Positions 1 through 7,045 of a DNA stretch of 10,777 nucleotides are shown one piece after another. Source of the DNA: Paracoccaceae bacterium (GTDB lineage Bacteria; Pseudomonadota; Alphaproteobacteria; Rhodobacterales; Rhodobacteraceae); contig JABSSB010000067.1 of assembly GCA_013214715.1 (NCBI GenBank), positions 1-10,777 of the forward strand. Direction: 5' to 3'. The notes under the pieces are model-generated. The model was not told the origin of the DNA and did not search any database. It saw only the letters and a list, made by a program, of their open reading frames with translations. The position numbers and the translations under genes were made by a program. Each line of letters starts with the position of its first letter. Position 1 is the stretch's first letter.

Positions 1-636
1 ATCGTGTTTGGCGGCAGTTGGGGCGCGACTTTAGGGCTGATCTATTCTCAATCGCACCCGGATCGGGTGATGCGCCTCATCCTGCGCGGTGTCTTTCTGA
101 TGACCAAGGATGAGCTGAATTGGTTCTATGGCGGCGGCGCTGGGCGGTTTTGGCCGGATACCTGGGCGCGATTCATCGACCCGATCCCAGAGGATGAACG
201 CGACGATATCATCGCCGCCTATCACAAACGCCTGTTCTGTGGCGATATCCCGACCGAGATTCGCTATGCCCGGGCGTGGTCGGCTTGGGAAAATGCGCTC
301 GCCTCGATCCATTCTACTGGATATTTCGGTGACAGCCCCGGAGATTACGCCCGCGCCTTTGCCCGGCTTGAAAACCATTATTTCAGTCATGGTGGGTTCC
401 TGCGCGAAGATCAGCAGATCCTGAACAATGCCCATTTGCTCGCCGATATCCCCGGCGTGATCGTGCAGGGCCGGTATGACATGATCTGCCCGCCGGCGGC
501 CGCCTATGATCTGGCGCAACGCTGGACGGCTTGCGATTTGCGGATGATGCGTCTGGCCGGGCACGCCCTGTCCGAACCCGCCATCAGTGCCGAACTGGTC
601 CGCGTTATGGATGGCATCGCCGAGGAGATGGCCTGA
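1..636 (+). CDS. pip: Proline iminopeptidase (prolyl aminopeptidase), C-terminal part; 5' end outside window
   Basis: This alpha/beta-hydrolase (family S33) removes N-terminal proline from peptides in the cytoplasm. The frame is open from base 1, so the start lies upstream; 211 residues remain of a family that is usually about 310-330 long. The nucleophile elbow GGSWGAT sits right at the left edge, with Ser at fragment residue 6. The family motif ENHYF is near residue 125. The acid residue lies in VQGRYDMICP (Asp near 160) and the catalytic His in AGHALSEP (near 188), so the triad is complete. The segment between the nucleophile and the acid residue is the helical cap domain that shapes the proline pocket. 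The stop overlaps the next start by 1 nt (TGATG), suggesting co-transcription and translational coupling with the peptide-binding-like protein, a sensible pairing for peptide use. The family assignment is firm because of these motifs; true substrate specificity is inferred. Confidence 0.93.
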   Translation: MVFGGSWGATLGLIYSQSHPDRVMRLILRGVFLMTKDELNWFYGGGAGRFWPDTWARFIDPIPEDERDDIIAAYHKRLFCGDIPTEIRYARAWSAWENALASIHSTGYFGDSPGDYARAFARLENHYFSHGGFLREDQQILNNAHLLADIPGVIVQGRYDMICPPAAAYDLAQRWTACDLRMMRLAGHALSEPAISAELVRVMDGIAEEMA

Positions 637-1427
637 TGTCCCGGCTTGATCGTCGCGCATTATTCACATCCGGTGCGGCGGCTGCCCTGCTGTCCGCCGC
701 GGGCATGTCAGCACAAGCTCAACCGCGCCGCGGCGGCACTTTGCGGATTGCAGTGCAGCGTCGTCAGGCGCCCTGCCCTATTGAATTGGGTGCCTGTTAT
801 GAAACCCTGACCGATATTGGCGCCGATGGCGTGTTGCGCCCCTTGTTGGCAACTCGCTGGGACAGCGCTGATGGGCGGAATTGGCAGATAACCTTGCGCG
901 ATGATGCGCTGTTTCACGATGGCACGCCGGTCACGGCACAAGCCGTGGTCGATAGCCTGGCACCGCGCTTTCTCTATCTGTCGGCGCGGGACGACGTGAC
1001 GCTTGATCTGCTGTTGCCGTCGGTATCACCCAACCTGCCTTGGCAACTGGCTGATCTGTCTTTGTCCGTTCGCGGACCTGCCGATGTCGGCAGCGGGTTT
1101 TACCGTTTGAAAGATCGCAGTGCAGGGGGACATTTCCTCGCCGACCGCGTGACCCCCCATCACCGCGATGGTGAAGGCGGCTGGGCTGACCGTGTTCAAG
1201 TGGTCGCTATACCCAATGCCGCGGTCCGTGCCGAGGCCCTGCGAGATGGTCACGTTGACGTGGCCGAGCTGCCGGCCCGCGAGGGTCTGCGCGGGCGCTT
1301 TCAGTATCACCCGTCCGAAACGGATGCTGCTTTGGTGGCCCGGCTGGAGGTGGCAGTTCCCCCGCGGGTGTCGGACCACGCGCCTTTGGATGGTGGGCGT
1401 CTGGCCGAGCGGTGGGGGCTGGTCTGA
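636..1427 (+). CDS. Short exported protein related to family-5 (oligopeptide/dipeptide) ABC solute-binding proteins
   Basis: The protein has 263 residues. The ATG at 636 is chosen because it overlaps the pip stop (TGATG), has a GAGGAGA ribosome-binding site at 622-628, and gives a clean signal peptide. That signal has a twin-arginine-like LDRRALF, a hydrophobic Ala-rich core and AQA|QP near residue 28, so export by Tat or Sec is likely. Two parts match the SBP_bac_5 pattern: residues 33-108 (GGTLRIAV, then LRPLLATRW, then LRDDALFHDGTPVTAQAVVDSL) and residues 150-212 (DVGSGFYRLKD, then VQVVAIPNAAVRAEALRDGHVDVAELP). Normal members exceed 500 residues; here the stretch between these two parts is shortened and the whole C-terminal lobe is missing. 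The reading frame is intact, with no sign of continuation beyond the stop. No permease or ATPase gene is adjacent in the window. It may be a reduced family conserved in this lineage or a decaying gene. Peptide binding is inferred, not shown. Confidence 0.75.
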   Translation: MSRLDRRALFTSGAAAALLSAAGMSAQAQPRRGGTLRIAVQRRQAPCPIELGACYETLTDIGADGVLRPLLATRWDSADGRNWQITLRDDALFHDGTPVTAQAVVDSLAPRFLYLSARDDVTLDLLLPSVSPNLPWQLADLSLSVRGPADVGSGFYRLKDRSAGGHFLADRVTPHHRDGEGGWADRVQVVAIPNAAVRAEALRDGHVDVAELPAREGLRGRFQYHPSETDAALVARLEVAVPPRVSDHAPLDGGRLAERWGLV

Positions 1428-1436
1428 GGGGCCTTG

Positions 1437-1442
1437 CATAAT
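1437..1442 (+). promoter_or_regulatory. Possible -10 box for the rimP-nusA-infB operon
   Basis: CATAAT differs from the sigma-70 -10 consensus at one base and lies 10 nt after the stop of the upstream gene. Transcription would begin near 1449, just at the first leader hairpin, giving a leader of about 105 nt before rimP. The 17-nt-upstream region is GGGGGC-like and does not resemble a -35 box, so the call is weak. Confidence 0.3.
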
Positions 1443-1554
1443 CCGAACCGGGGGCGTATATGCCCCTCAACAGCGGCGCGTCGGGTGGTTGTCCCGAAGC
1501 TCCACCGGAAATTATGACGGGCCGCGCGCCCGTTTTTTTGTGTTTGGAAACCGC
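1443..1554 (+). promoter_or_regulatory. Structured rimP leader, candidate transcription attenuator
   Basis: Three hairpins follow one another: GGGGC 1451-1455 with GCCCC 1462-1466; TCGGG 1481-1485 with CCCGA 1493-1497; and the terminator stem 1517-1522 with 1528-1533. Alternative pairings exist. GGTGG 1484-1488 can pair with CCACC 1502-1506. GGCGCG 1475-1480 can pair with CGCGCC 1525-1530, which would disrupt the terminator. A terminator directly before the gene for a NusA-containing operon fits feedback on termination. I recall an RNA family called 'rimP leader' described as a putative attenuator in proteobacteria, but cannot test whether this sequence belongs to it. The GC-rich sequence makes chance pairings common. 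Confidence 0.5.
1517..1539 (+). terminator. Intrinsic terminator 15 nt upstream of rimP
   Basis: Stem ACGGGC (1517-1522) pairs with GCCCGT (1528-1533) around a 5-nt loop, and T's run from 1533 to 1539. It could end the pip/solute-binding-protein transcript, or act as the conditional terminator of the rimP leader, or both. Its position only 15 nt before the rimP ATG means any rimP promoter upstream of 1517 must be read through it. Confidence 0.75.
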
Positions 1555-2142
1555 ATGAGCAATGATCTGATCGCCAAAGCCGCCATAGACCGGCGTCTGG
1601 CCGAGATTGTCGGCCCTGTGATCGAAGATATGGGATATGAGCTGGTCCGCATCCGTCTGATGTCGGGCAAACAGACGACTCTGCAGATCATGGCCGACAA
1701 GCCTGAAGGCGGGATCGAGGTTGATGACTGCGCCGAGATTTCGAACGCCGTTTCGGCCGTTTTGGATGTCGAAGACCCGATTCTGGATGCCTATGCGCTT
1801 GAAGTATCCTCGCCCGGTATCGACCGACCGCTGACGCGGTTGAAGGACTTTGAGATGTTCGACGGCTATGTCGCTAAGGTGGAAACCACCGAATTGATCG
1901 ATGGCCGCCGCCGCTTTCGCGGGGAACTGGCCGGGGTCGAAGGTGACGAGGTGCTGATCACCATTGATGAAGGCACGATCGGCTTGCAATTTGACTGGCT
2001 TAGTGATGCCAAGCTGGTCCTGACCGATGATCTGATCCGCGACATGTTGCGCCAGCGCAAGGCCGCCGGGCAGATTGATGAAACCAAATTCGATGAGATA
2101 GAGACTGAAGGGACCGACGCGTCCGAAAGGGAGACCGACTGA
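1555..2142 (+). CDS. rimP: Ribosome maturation factor RimP
   Basis: RimP is a cytoplasmic factor needed for maturation of the 30S subunit. The protein has 195 residues, somewhat longer than the roughly 150 of E. coli, with the extra length in an acidic C-terminal tail after about residue 170. The N-terminal alpha/beta domain includes GYELVRIRLMSGKQTTLQIMAD. The family signature YALEVSSPGIDRPLTR is at about residues 81-96, followed by the small Sm-like beta-barrel domain (roughly 97-165) containing the FRGELAGVEGDEVLITID stretch. The ATG at 1555 is preferred because homology begins immediately after it (SNDLIAKAAIDRRLAEIVGPVI) and everything upstream is leader and terminator. The ribosome-binding site is weak (TTTGGAAA, 1543-1550). 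It is the first gene of the operon, and its stop overlaps the nusA start by 1 nt. Confidence 0.95.
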   Translation: MSNDLIAKAAIDRRLAEIVGPVIEDMGYELVRIRLMSGKQTTLQIMADKPEGGIEVDDCAEISNAVSAVLDVEDPILDAYALEVSSPGIDRPLTRLKDFEMFDGYVAKVETTELIDGRRRFRGELAGVEGDEVLITIDEGTIGLQFDWLSDAKLVLTDDLIRDMLRQRKAAGQIDETKFDEIETEGTDASERETD

Positions 2143-3752
2143 TGGCCATTACATCCGCCAACCAGCTGGAACTGCTGCAAACCGCCGAAGCGGTGGCGCG
2201 CGAAAAGATGATCGATCCCAGCCTGGTGATCGAAGCAATGGAAGAAAGCCTCGCCCGGGCGGCCAAAAGCCGTTACGGCGCCGAGATGGACATCCGTGTC
2301 TCGATCGACCGCAAGACCGGTCGCGCGACATTCACTCGCGTGCGCACGGTGGTCGAAGATGAAGAGCTGGAAAATTATCAGGCCGAATTCACTATTGAGC
2401 AGGCCCGCCAGTATCTGGATGATCCCAAGGTTGGCGATCAGTTCATCGAAGAGGTTCCACCGGTAGAACTGGGCCGAATCGCTGCGCAATCGGCCAAGCA
2501 GGTGATCCTGCAAAAGGTCCGCGAAGCTGAACGCGACCGCCAGTTCGAAGAATTCAAAGACCGCATGGGCACGATCATCAACGGTCAGGTCAAGCGCGAA
2601 GAATACGGCAATGTCATTGTCGATGTGGGCACGGGCGAGGCCGTGCTGCGCCGCAATGAAAAGATCGGCCGCGAAGCCTATCGCCCCAATGACCGCATCC
2701 GCTGCTTTATCAAGGATGTGCGCCGCGAACCGCGCGGGCCGCAGATCTTTTTGTCGCGCACCGCGCCGGAATTCATGGCCGAACTGTTCAAAATGGAAGT
2801 GCCGGAAATCTATGACGGCATCATCGAGATCAAAGCCGTGGCACGTGACCCGGGTTCGCGCGCGAAGATTGCGGTGATCTCCTATGACGGCTCCATCGAC
2901 CCGGTTGGTGCCTGCGTGGGTATGCGCGGCAGCCGCGTGCAGGCCGTCGTGAATGAGCTTCAGGGCGAAAAGATCGACATCATTCCGTGGAATGAAGATC
3001 AGCCGACCTTCCTGGTAAACGCGCTGCAGCCGGCGGAAGTGTCCAAGGTTGTTCTGGACGAAGAGGCTGAGCGGATCGAAGTTGTCGTCCCGGAAGAGCA
3101 GCTGTCGCTGGCGATTGGTCGTCGCGGTCAGAATGTGCGCCTTGCCTCGCAACTGACCGGGCTGGATATTGACATCATGACCGAAGCGCAGGAAAGCGCG
3201 CGGCGTCAGAAAGAGTTTGAAGCCCGCACGCAGCTGTTTATCGCCGCGCTGGATCTGGATGAATTTTTTGCCCAGCTTCTGGTGTCCGAAGGCTTCACCA
3301 ATCTGGAAGAAGTCGCTTATGTCGAGCTGGATGAACTGCTGGTCATCGACGGTGTGGATGAAGGCACCGCCGAAGAGTTGCAGGCCCGCGCCCGCGATTT
3401 CCTTGAAGAACAGGCCCGCAAGGCGTTGGAATCGGCCCGTGAACTGGGCGCGCAGGACGACCTTATTGAATTTGACGGCCTCAGCCCCCAAATGGTGGAA
3501 GCACTTGCCAAAGATGGCGTGTTCACTCTGGAAGATTTTGCAACCTGCGCGGATTGGGAACTGGCTGGCGGCTGGACCACCGTGGACGGCGAGCGTGTAA
3601 AGGATGACGGGGTTCTGGAACCCTTTGACGTGTCGCTGGAAGAAGCCCAGAATCTTGTGATGACCGCGCGTGTCATTCTGGGTTGGGTCAACCCGGATGA
3701 TCTGGTGGTAGATGACGAAGAAGAAGACACCGAAGAGGAGGCCGAGGCCTGA
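2142..3752 (+). CDS. nusA: Transcription termination/antitermination factor NusA
   Basis: NusA binds RNA polymerase and nascent RNA and modulates pausing, intrinsic termination and antitermination. The 536 residues show the full alphaproteobacterial architecture. There is an N-terminal RNAP-binding domain (about 1-125), an S1 domain (about 137-205, GTIINGQVKREEYGNVIVDV), KH1 with GMRG at 260-263, and KH2 with GRRG at 326-329 in LAIGRRGQNVRLAS. Two helix-hairpin-helix-like C-terminal repeats follow (FTNLEEVAYVELDELLVIDG near 385 and LSPQMVEALAKDGVFTLEDF near 448). The second is interrupted by an insert with GGWTTVDGERV. A strongly acidic tail ends the protein. The start overlaps the rimP stop (TGATG) and has an AAAGGGAG site at 2126-2133, so coupling to rimP is likely. 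The stop codon forms the loop of a perfect 8-bp hairpin. NusA commonly controls its own operon, which fits the leader terminator. Confidence 0.97.
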   Translation: MAITSANQLELLQTAEAVAREKMIDPSLVIEAMEESLARAAKSRYGAEMDIRVSIDRKTGRATFTRVRTVVEDEELENYQAEFTIEQARQYLDDPKVGDQFIEEVPPVELGRIAAQSAKQVILQKVREAERDRQFEEFKDRMGTIINGQVKREEYGNVIVDVGTGEAVLRRNEKIGREAYRPNDRIRCFIKDVRREPRGPQIFLSRTAPEFMAELFKMEVPEIYDGIIEIKAVARDPGSRAKIAVISYDGSIDPVGACVGMRGSRVQAVVNELQGEKIDIIPWNEDQPTFLVNALQPAEVSKVVLDEEAERIEVVVPEEQLSLAIGRRGQNVRLASQLTGLDIDIMTEAQESARRQKEFEARTQLFIAALDLDEFFAQLLVSEGFTNLEEVAYVELDELLVIDGVDEGTAEELQARARDFLEEQARKALESARELGAQDDLIEFDGLSPQMVEALAKDGVFTLEDFATCADWELAGGWTTVDGERVKDDGVLEPFDVSLEEAQNLVMTARVILGWVNPDDLVVDDEEEDTEEEAEA

Positions 3753-3762
3753 GGCCTCGGAG
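3742..3762 (+). promoter_or_regulatory. Hairpin centred on the nusA stop codon, overlapping the ylxR ribosome-binding site
   Basis: CCGAGGCC (3742-3749) and GGCCTCGG (3753-3760) are perfect inverted repeats, with the nusA stop TGA (3750-3752) as the three-base loop. There is no T tract, so it is not an intrinsic terminator. The best ribosome-binding site for the next gene, GGAG at 3759-3762, 8 nt before its GTG, starts inside the 3' arm. A ribosome finishing nusA would open the stem, so the geometry suggests coupled translation. The inverted repeat is seen directly; the role is inferred. Confidence 0.55.
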
Positions 3763-3770
3763 CCTGACGC

Positions 3771-4394
3771 GTGAGCCGCGGCGGTCGTCATAAATCCCGT
3801 GAAGACGGGCCGGAGCGAAAATGCCTTGCCACCGGTGAGAGGGAGCCAAAATCCGGGCTGATACGTTTCGTTGCGGGCCCGGATGGGCAGGTCGTTCCGG
3901 ACATCGCCGGAAAGCTGCCGGGACGTGGTGCTTATGTGGCAGCCGATCGCGACGCATTGGCTGTTGCGGTGAAGAAGAAATTGTTCGCGCGGGGGCTAAA
4001 GACGCAAGTTTCAGTCCCGGATGATCTGGTGGACCAGGTCGAAGCGCAACTGGCGCGGCGGGTGGTCGATCTGATCTCTCTGGCGCGTAAATCCGGCGAT
4101 GCGGTTGCCGGGTATGAAAAGGTCAAGACCTGGCTGGACACGGAACGCGCCCGCGTTTTGATCCAGGCCAGCGATGGATCAGACCGTGGAAAGAGTAAAT
4201 TGAGCACTCCGCATTATGGTCGGTATATCGGCTGGATCACGGCGGATGAGCTGGGTCGGGCGTTTGGACGTCAAACTGTGATACATGCAGCCCTCGCCTC
4301 TGGTGGTTTGGGGCCGCGTGTAGTAGAGGAAGCCCAGCGCCTCAAAGGGGTGCGGATGACCAGCGACGGGACCGCCCGTCGGGAAGGACGATAG
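3771..4394 (+). CDS. YlxR (DUF448) RNA-binding protein fused to an L7Ae-like domain
   Basis: This 207-residue protein sits between nusA and infB, the usual place of ylxR. Residues about 14-75 are the DUF448/YlxR domain, recognisable from PERKCLATGE, LIRFVAGPDGQVVPD and GRGAYVAADRDAL. Residues about 95-190 resemble the L7Ae/L30e-type RNA-binding fold (ARRVVDLISLARKSGDAVAGYEKV), which in Firmicutes is the separate gene ylxQ in the same operon. The GTG start gives the conserved length and follows a GGAG site; no better ATG is present before the domain. The basic N- and C-terminal tails (SRGGRHKSR; TARREGR) fit RNA contact. YlxR-type proteins are nucleic-acid binding, and an RNase P-linked role has been proposed in some bacteria; the function here is not certain. 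The stop is 6 nt before infB. Confidence 0.88.
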   Translation: MSRGGRHKSREDGPERKCLATGEREPKSGLIRFVAGPDGQVVPDIAGKLPGRGAYVAADRDALAVAVKKKLFARGLKTQVSVPDDLVDQVEAQLARRVVDLISLARKSGDAVAGYEKVKTWLDTERARVLIQASDGSDRGKSKLSTPHYGRYIGWITADELGRAFGRQTVIHAALASGGLGPRVVEEAQRLKGVRMTSDGTARREGR

Positions 4395-4400
4395 GCTGGA

Positions 4401-6911
4401 ATGAGCGATACAGACGGCAAGAAGACATTGGGTTTGCGCGGCGGCGGTGGCCGGTCGGGGAATGTGAAGCAAAGCTTTTCTCACGGGCGGACCAAAAATG
4501 TTGTGGTCGAGACCAAGCGCAAGCGCGTTGTGGTTCCCAAACCCGGCGCGAACAAAGCCGGTGGCGCTGGCGGCACAGGTGCGGGCAGCAAGCCCGGTAA
4601 CATCACCGATGCCGAAATGGCCCGCCGTCTGAAAGCCCTTCAGGTGGCCAAGGCGCGCGAGGCCGACGAAAAAGCCAAGCGTGAGGCCGAGGAAAAGGCG
4701 CGCGCGGAAGAGCGGGATCGTCGCCGGCGCGAAGCCGAGGAAAAGGAACGCGCCCAGCGCGAAGCCGAAGAAAAAGCCCGTCAAAAGGCCGAAGACGAAG
4801 AACGCGCGCGTCAGGAAGCCGCCGAATCGGCCCGCAAAGCCAAAGCCGCAGAAGAAGCGCGTGCCAAAGCTGCGCCCGCGGGTGGCGATGCTGGTCGCGC
4901 AGATCCTGGCCCGGCCCGTTCGGGTGGTGGGGCGCGTCCAGACGCCGCGCCGCGCAAGACCGATCGTGAGCGTGAGCAGCGCCAGACGCGCGGCAAAGGT
5001 CGTGACGACAATCGCCGGTCTGGCAAACTGACGCTGAACCAGGCGCTGTCTGGCGGCGATGGCCGCCAGCGGTCCATGGCCGCGATGAAACGCAAGCAGG
5101 AGCGCGCCCGCCAGAAAGCCATGGGTGGAGCGGCCGAACGCGAAAAGATTGTCCGCGACGTCCAACTGCCCGAAGCCATTGTGGTATCCGAACTGGCCAA
5201 CCGCATGGCGGAACGTGTCGGCGAGGTTGTAAAATCGCTGATGCAAATGGGCATGATGGTCACGCAGAACCAGACCATTGATGCCGATACCGCAGAACTG
5301 ATCATTGAAGAGTTCGGCCACAAGGTTGTACGCGTATCGGATTCGGACGTTGAAGACGTGATCGAATCGAAGGACGATGCCGAAGACGATCTCAAGCCGC
5401 GCCCGCCGGTCATCACGGTGATGGGCCATGTTGATCACGGCAAGACCTCTCTTTTGGATGCGATCCGCAACGCCAAGGTTGTGTCGGGCGAAGCTGGGGG
5501 CATCACGCAGCATATCGGTGCCTATCAGGTGAAAACCGAAGAAGGCACACCGCTGACCTTCCTTGATACGCCGGGCCACGCAGCCTTTACCTCGATGCGC
5601 TCTCGTGGGGCTCAGGTGACGGATATCGTTGTGCTGGTTGTGGCGGCCGATGACGCGGTGATGCCGCAGACGGTCGAAGCCATCAACCATGCCAAGGCCG
5701 CCGAAGTACCGATGATTGTGGCGATCAACAAGATCGACAAGCCCGATGCGGAACCAAACAAGGTGCGCACCGATTTGCTGCAGCACGAAGTGATCGTCGA
5801 AGAAATGTCGGGCGATGTGCAGGATGTCGAAGTCTCTGCCATGACCGGTCAGGGCCTAGATGACCTGCTGGAAGCCATTGCGCTGCAGTCGGAAATTCTG
5901 GAACTCAAGGCTAATCCGGAACGCGCCGCTGAAGGCGCCGTGATCGAAGCCAAGTTGGATGTGGGCCGCGGCCCTGTTGCCACTGTGCTGGTTCAGCGTG
6001 GCACGCTGAACCAGGGCGATATCTTCGTCGTGGGTGAGCAGTGGGGTAAGGTCCGCGCGATGGAAAACGACAAGGGTGAGCGCGTCAAAACCGCTGGCCC
6101 GTCGGTTCCAGTCGAAGTGATGGGCCTGAACGGCACACCCGAAGCGGGCGACGTTCTGAACGTGGTCGAAACCGAAGCGCAGGCGCGGGAAATCGCAGAT
6201 TACCGGGCCAATGCCGCCAAGGAAAAACGCGCCGCTGCTGGTGCGGCGACCACACTTGAACAGCTGTTGGCCAAGGCCAAGGAAGACGAAAACGTGGCCG
6301 AAATGCCCATTCTCGTCAAAGCCGACGTGCAGGGCTCTGCCGAAGCCATCGTTCAGGCGATGGAGAAGATCGGTAATGATGAAGTGCGCGTGCGTGTGCT
6401 GCATTCCGGTGTGGGCGCGATCACCGAAACCGATGTCGGTCTGGCCGAAGCCAGCGGCGCGCCGATCATGGGCTTTAACGTCCGGGCCAATGCCACGGCA
6501 CGAAACACCGCCAACCAAAAGGGTGTTGAGATCCGCTATTACTCGGTGATCTATGACCTTGTCGATGACGTGAAAGCTGCGGCCTCTGGCCTGCTCAGCG
6601 CCGAGATTCGCGAAAACTTCATCGGCTATGCCGAGATCAAGGAAGTCTTCAAGGTGTCGAATGTTGGAAAGGTCGCTGGTTGTCTTGTCACCGAAGGCGT
6701 GGCCCGCCGCTCGGCCGGCGTACGCCTGCTGCGTGACAATGTGGTGATCCATGAAGGCACGCTGAAAACGCTCAAGCGTTTCAAGGACGAAGTGGCCGAA
6801 GTCCAGTCCGGTCAGGAATGCGGTATGGCGTTTGAAAACTATGACGACATTCGCCCCGGCGATGTGATCGAGATTTTCGAACGGGAAGAAGTGACACGCT
6901 CGCTCGACTGA
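4401..6911 (+). CDS. infB: Translation initiation factor IF-2
   Basis: IF-2 is the GTPase that brings fMet-tRNA to the 30S subunit and promotes subunit joining. The protein has 836 residues. The N terminus starts KKTLGLRGGGGRSGNVKQSF and is followed at about residues 70-155 by a highly charged E/A/K/R-rich segment with recurring EAEEKAR units. An IF2 N-terminal domain lies near 255-310. The GTPase motifs are complete: G1 GHVDHGKT 342-349, G2 in GGITQHIG 366-373, G3 DTPGH 389-393, G4 NKID 443-446, G5 SAM 479-481. Beta-barrel domain II, an IF2-specific domain III and the C-terminal fMet-tRNA-binding barrel (ending DDIRPGDVIEIFEREEV) follow. The start follows ylxR by 6 nt. Its AAGGA (4384-4388) is about 12 nt away, rather distant, which fits coupling to the upstream gene. 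It is the last gene of the operon. Confidence 0.98.
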   Translation: MSDTDGKKTLGLRGGGGRSGNVKQSFSHGRTKNVVVETKRKRVVVPKPGANKAGGAGGTGAGSKPGNITDAEMARRLKALQVAKAREADEKAKREAEEKARAEERDRRRREAEEKERAQREAEEKARQKAEDEERARQEAAESARKAKAAEEARAKAAPAGGDAGRADPGPARSGGGARPDAAPRKTDREREQRQTRGKGRDDNRRSGKLTLNQALSGGDGRQRSMAAMKRKQERARQKAMGGAAEREKIVRDVQLPEAIVVSELANRMAERVGEVVKSLMQMGMMVTQNQTIDADTAELIIEEFGHKVVRVSDSDVEDVIESKDDAEDDLKPRPPVITVMGHVDHGKTSLLDAIRNAKVVSGEAGGITQHIGAYQVKTEEGTPLTFLDTPGHAAFTSMRSRGAQVTDIVVLVVAADDAVMPQTVEAINHAKAAEVPMIVAINKIDKPDAEPNKVRTDLLQHEVIVEEMSGDVQDVEVSAMTGQGLDDLLEAIALQSEILELKANPERAAEGAVIEAKLDVGRGPVATVLVQRGTLNQGDIFVVGEQWGKVRAMENDKGERVKTAGPSVPVEVMGLNGTPEAGDVLNVVETEAQAREIADYRANAAKEKRAAAGAATTLEQLLAKAKEDENVAEMPILVKADVQGSAEAIVQAMEKIGNDEVRVRVLHSGVGAITETDVGLAEASGAPIMGFNVRANATARNTANQKGVEIRYYSVIYDLVDDVKAAASGLLSAEIRENFIGYAEIKEVFKVSNVGKVAGCLVTEGVARRSAGVRLLRDNVVIHEGTLKTLKRFKDEVAEVQSGQECGMAFENYDDIRPGDVIEIFEREEVTRSLD

Positions 6912-6926
6912 TACCGTTTAGAAATG

Positions 6927-6964
6927 AAAAAAAGGCGCGGGTCCCGATGGATCCGCGCCTTTTT
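6927..6964. terminator. Strong bidirectional intrinsic terminator between infB and mutT
   Basis: GGCGCGG (6934-6940) pairs with CCGCGCC (6953-6959), extended inside by GTCC/GGAT with one G-T pair and a 4-nt loop, and outside by A/T pairs. A run of A's (6927-6933) lies before the stem and T's (6960-6964) lie after it. On the plus strand this ends the rimP-infB operon 16-53 nt after the infB stop. On the minus strand the A run becomes a U tract, so it can also end the convergent PPIase-argJ-mutT transcript. Confidence 0.9.
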
Positions 6965-7045
6965 CATTGGTGTGAGTGGTGTAATTGACGCCTCACATAT
7001 CACGAAGCCCTATGCTTTTGGATAGGTGAACTGCTTGACGTTGGG
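6965..7045. other. Convergent intergenic remainder with no gene
   Basis: This is the rest of the gap between the two convergent stops. No ORF or RNA gene was found. A small bulged hairpin (TTGAC 7035-7039 with GTCAA 7045-7049) covers the mutT stop codon but has no T tract on either strand. It would be the 3' untranslated region of the mutT transcript up to the shared terminator. Confidence 0.5.

Noticed and set aside
1168..1554. In-frame extension upstream of rimP
   Set aside because: It runs through the leader and terminator and over the C-terminal part of the upstream gene in another frame, with no RimP homology before residue 1 of the ATG at 1555.
1866..3791. Very long minus-strand open frame (641 codons) opposite nusA
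   Set aside because: It is the antisense shadow of rimP/nusA caused by GC-rich codon use. The translation is low-complexity, rich in H, F and Q, with no family motif, while the plus strand encodes an unmistakable NusA.
4179..5786. Minus-strand frame of 535 codons opposite ylxR/infB
   Set aside because: The Gly/Phe/Leu-rich translation mirrors the charged IF-2 repeats; no start signals or domains.
5856..6752. Minus-strand frame of 298 codons opposite the infB 3' half
   Set aside because: Shadow of the conserved IF-2 frame; His/Gly/Phe-rich with no recognisable domain.
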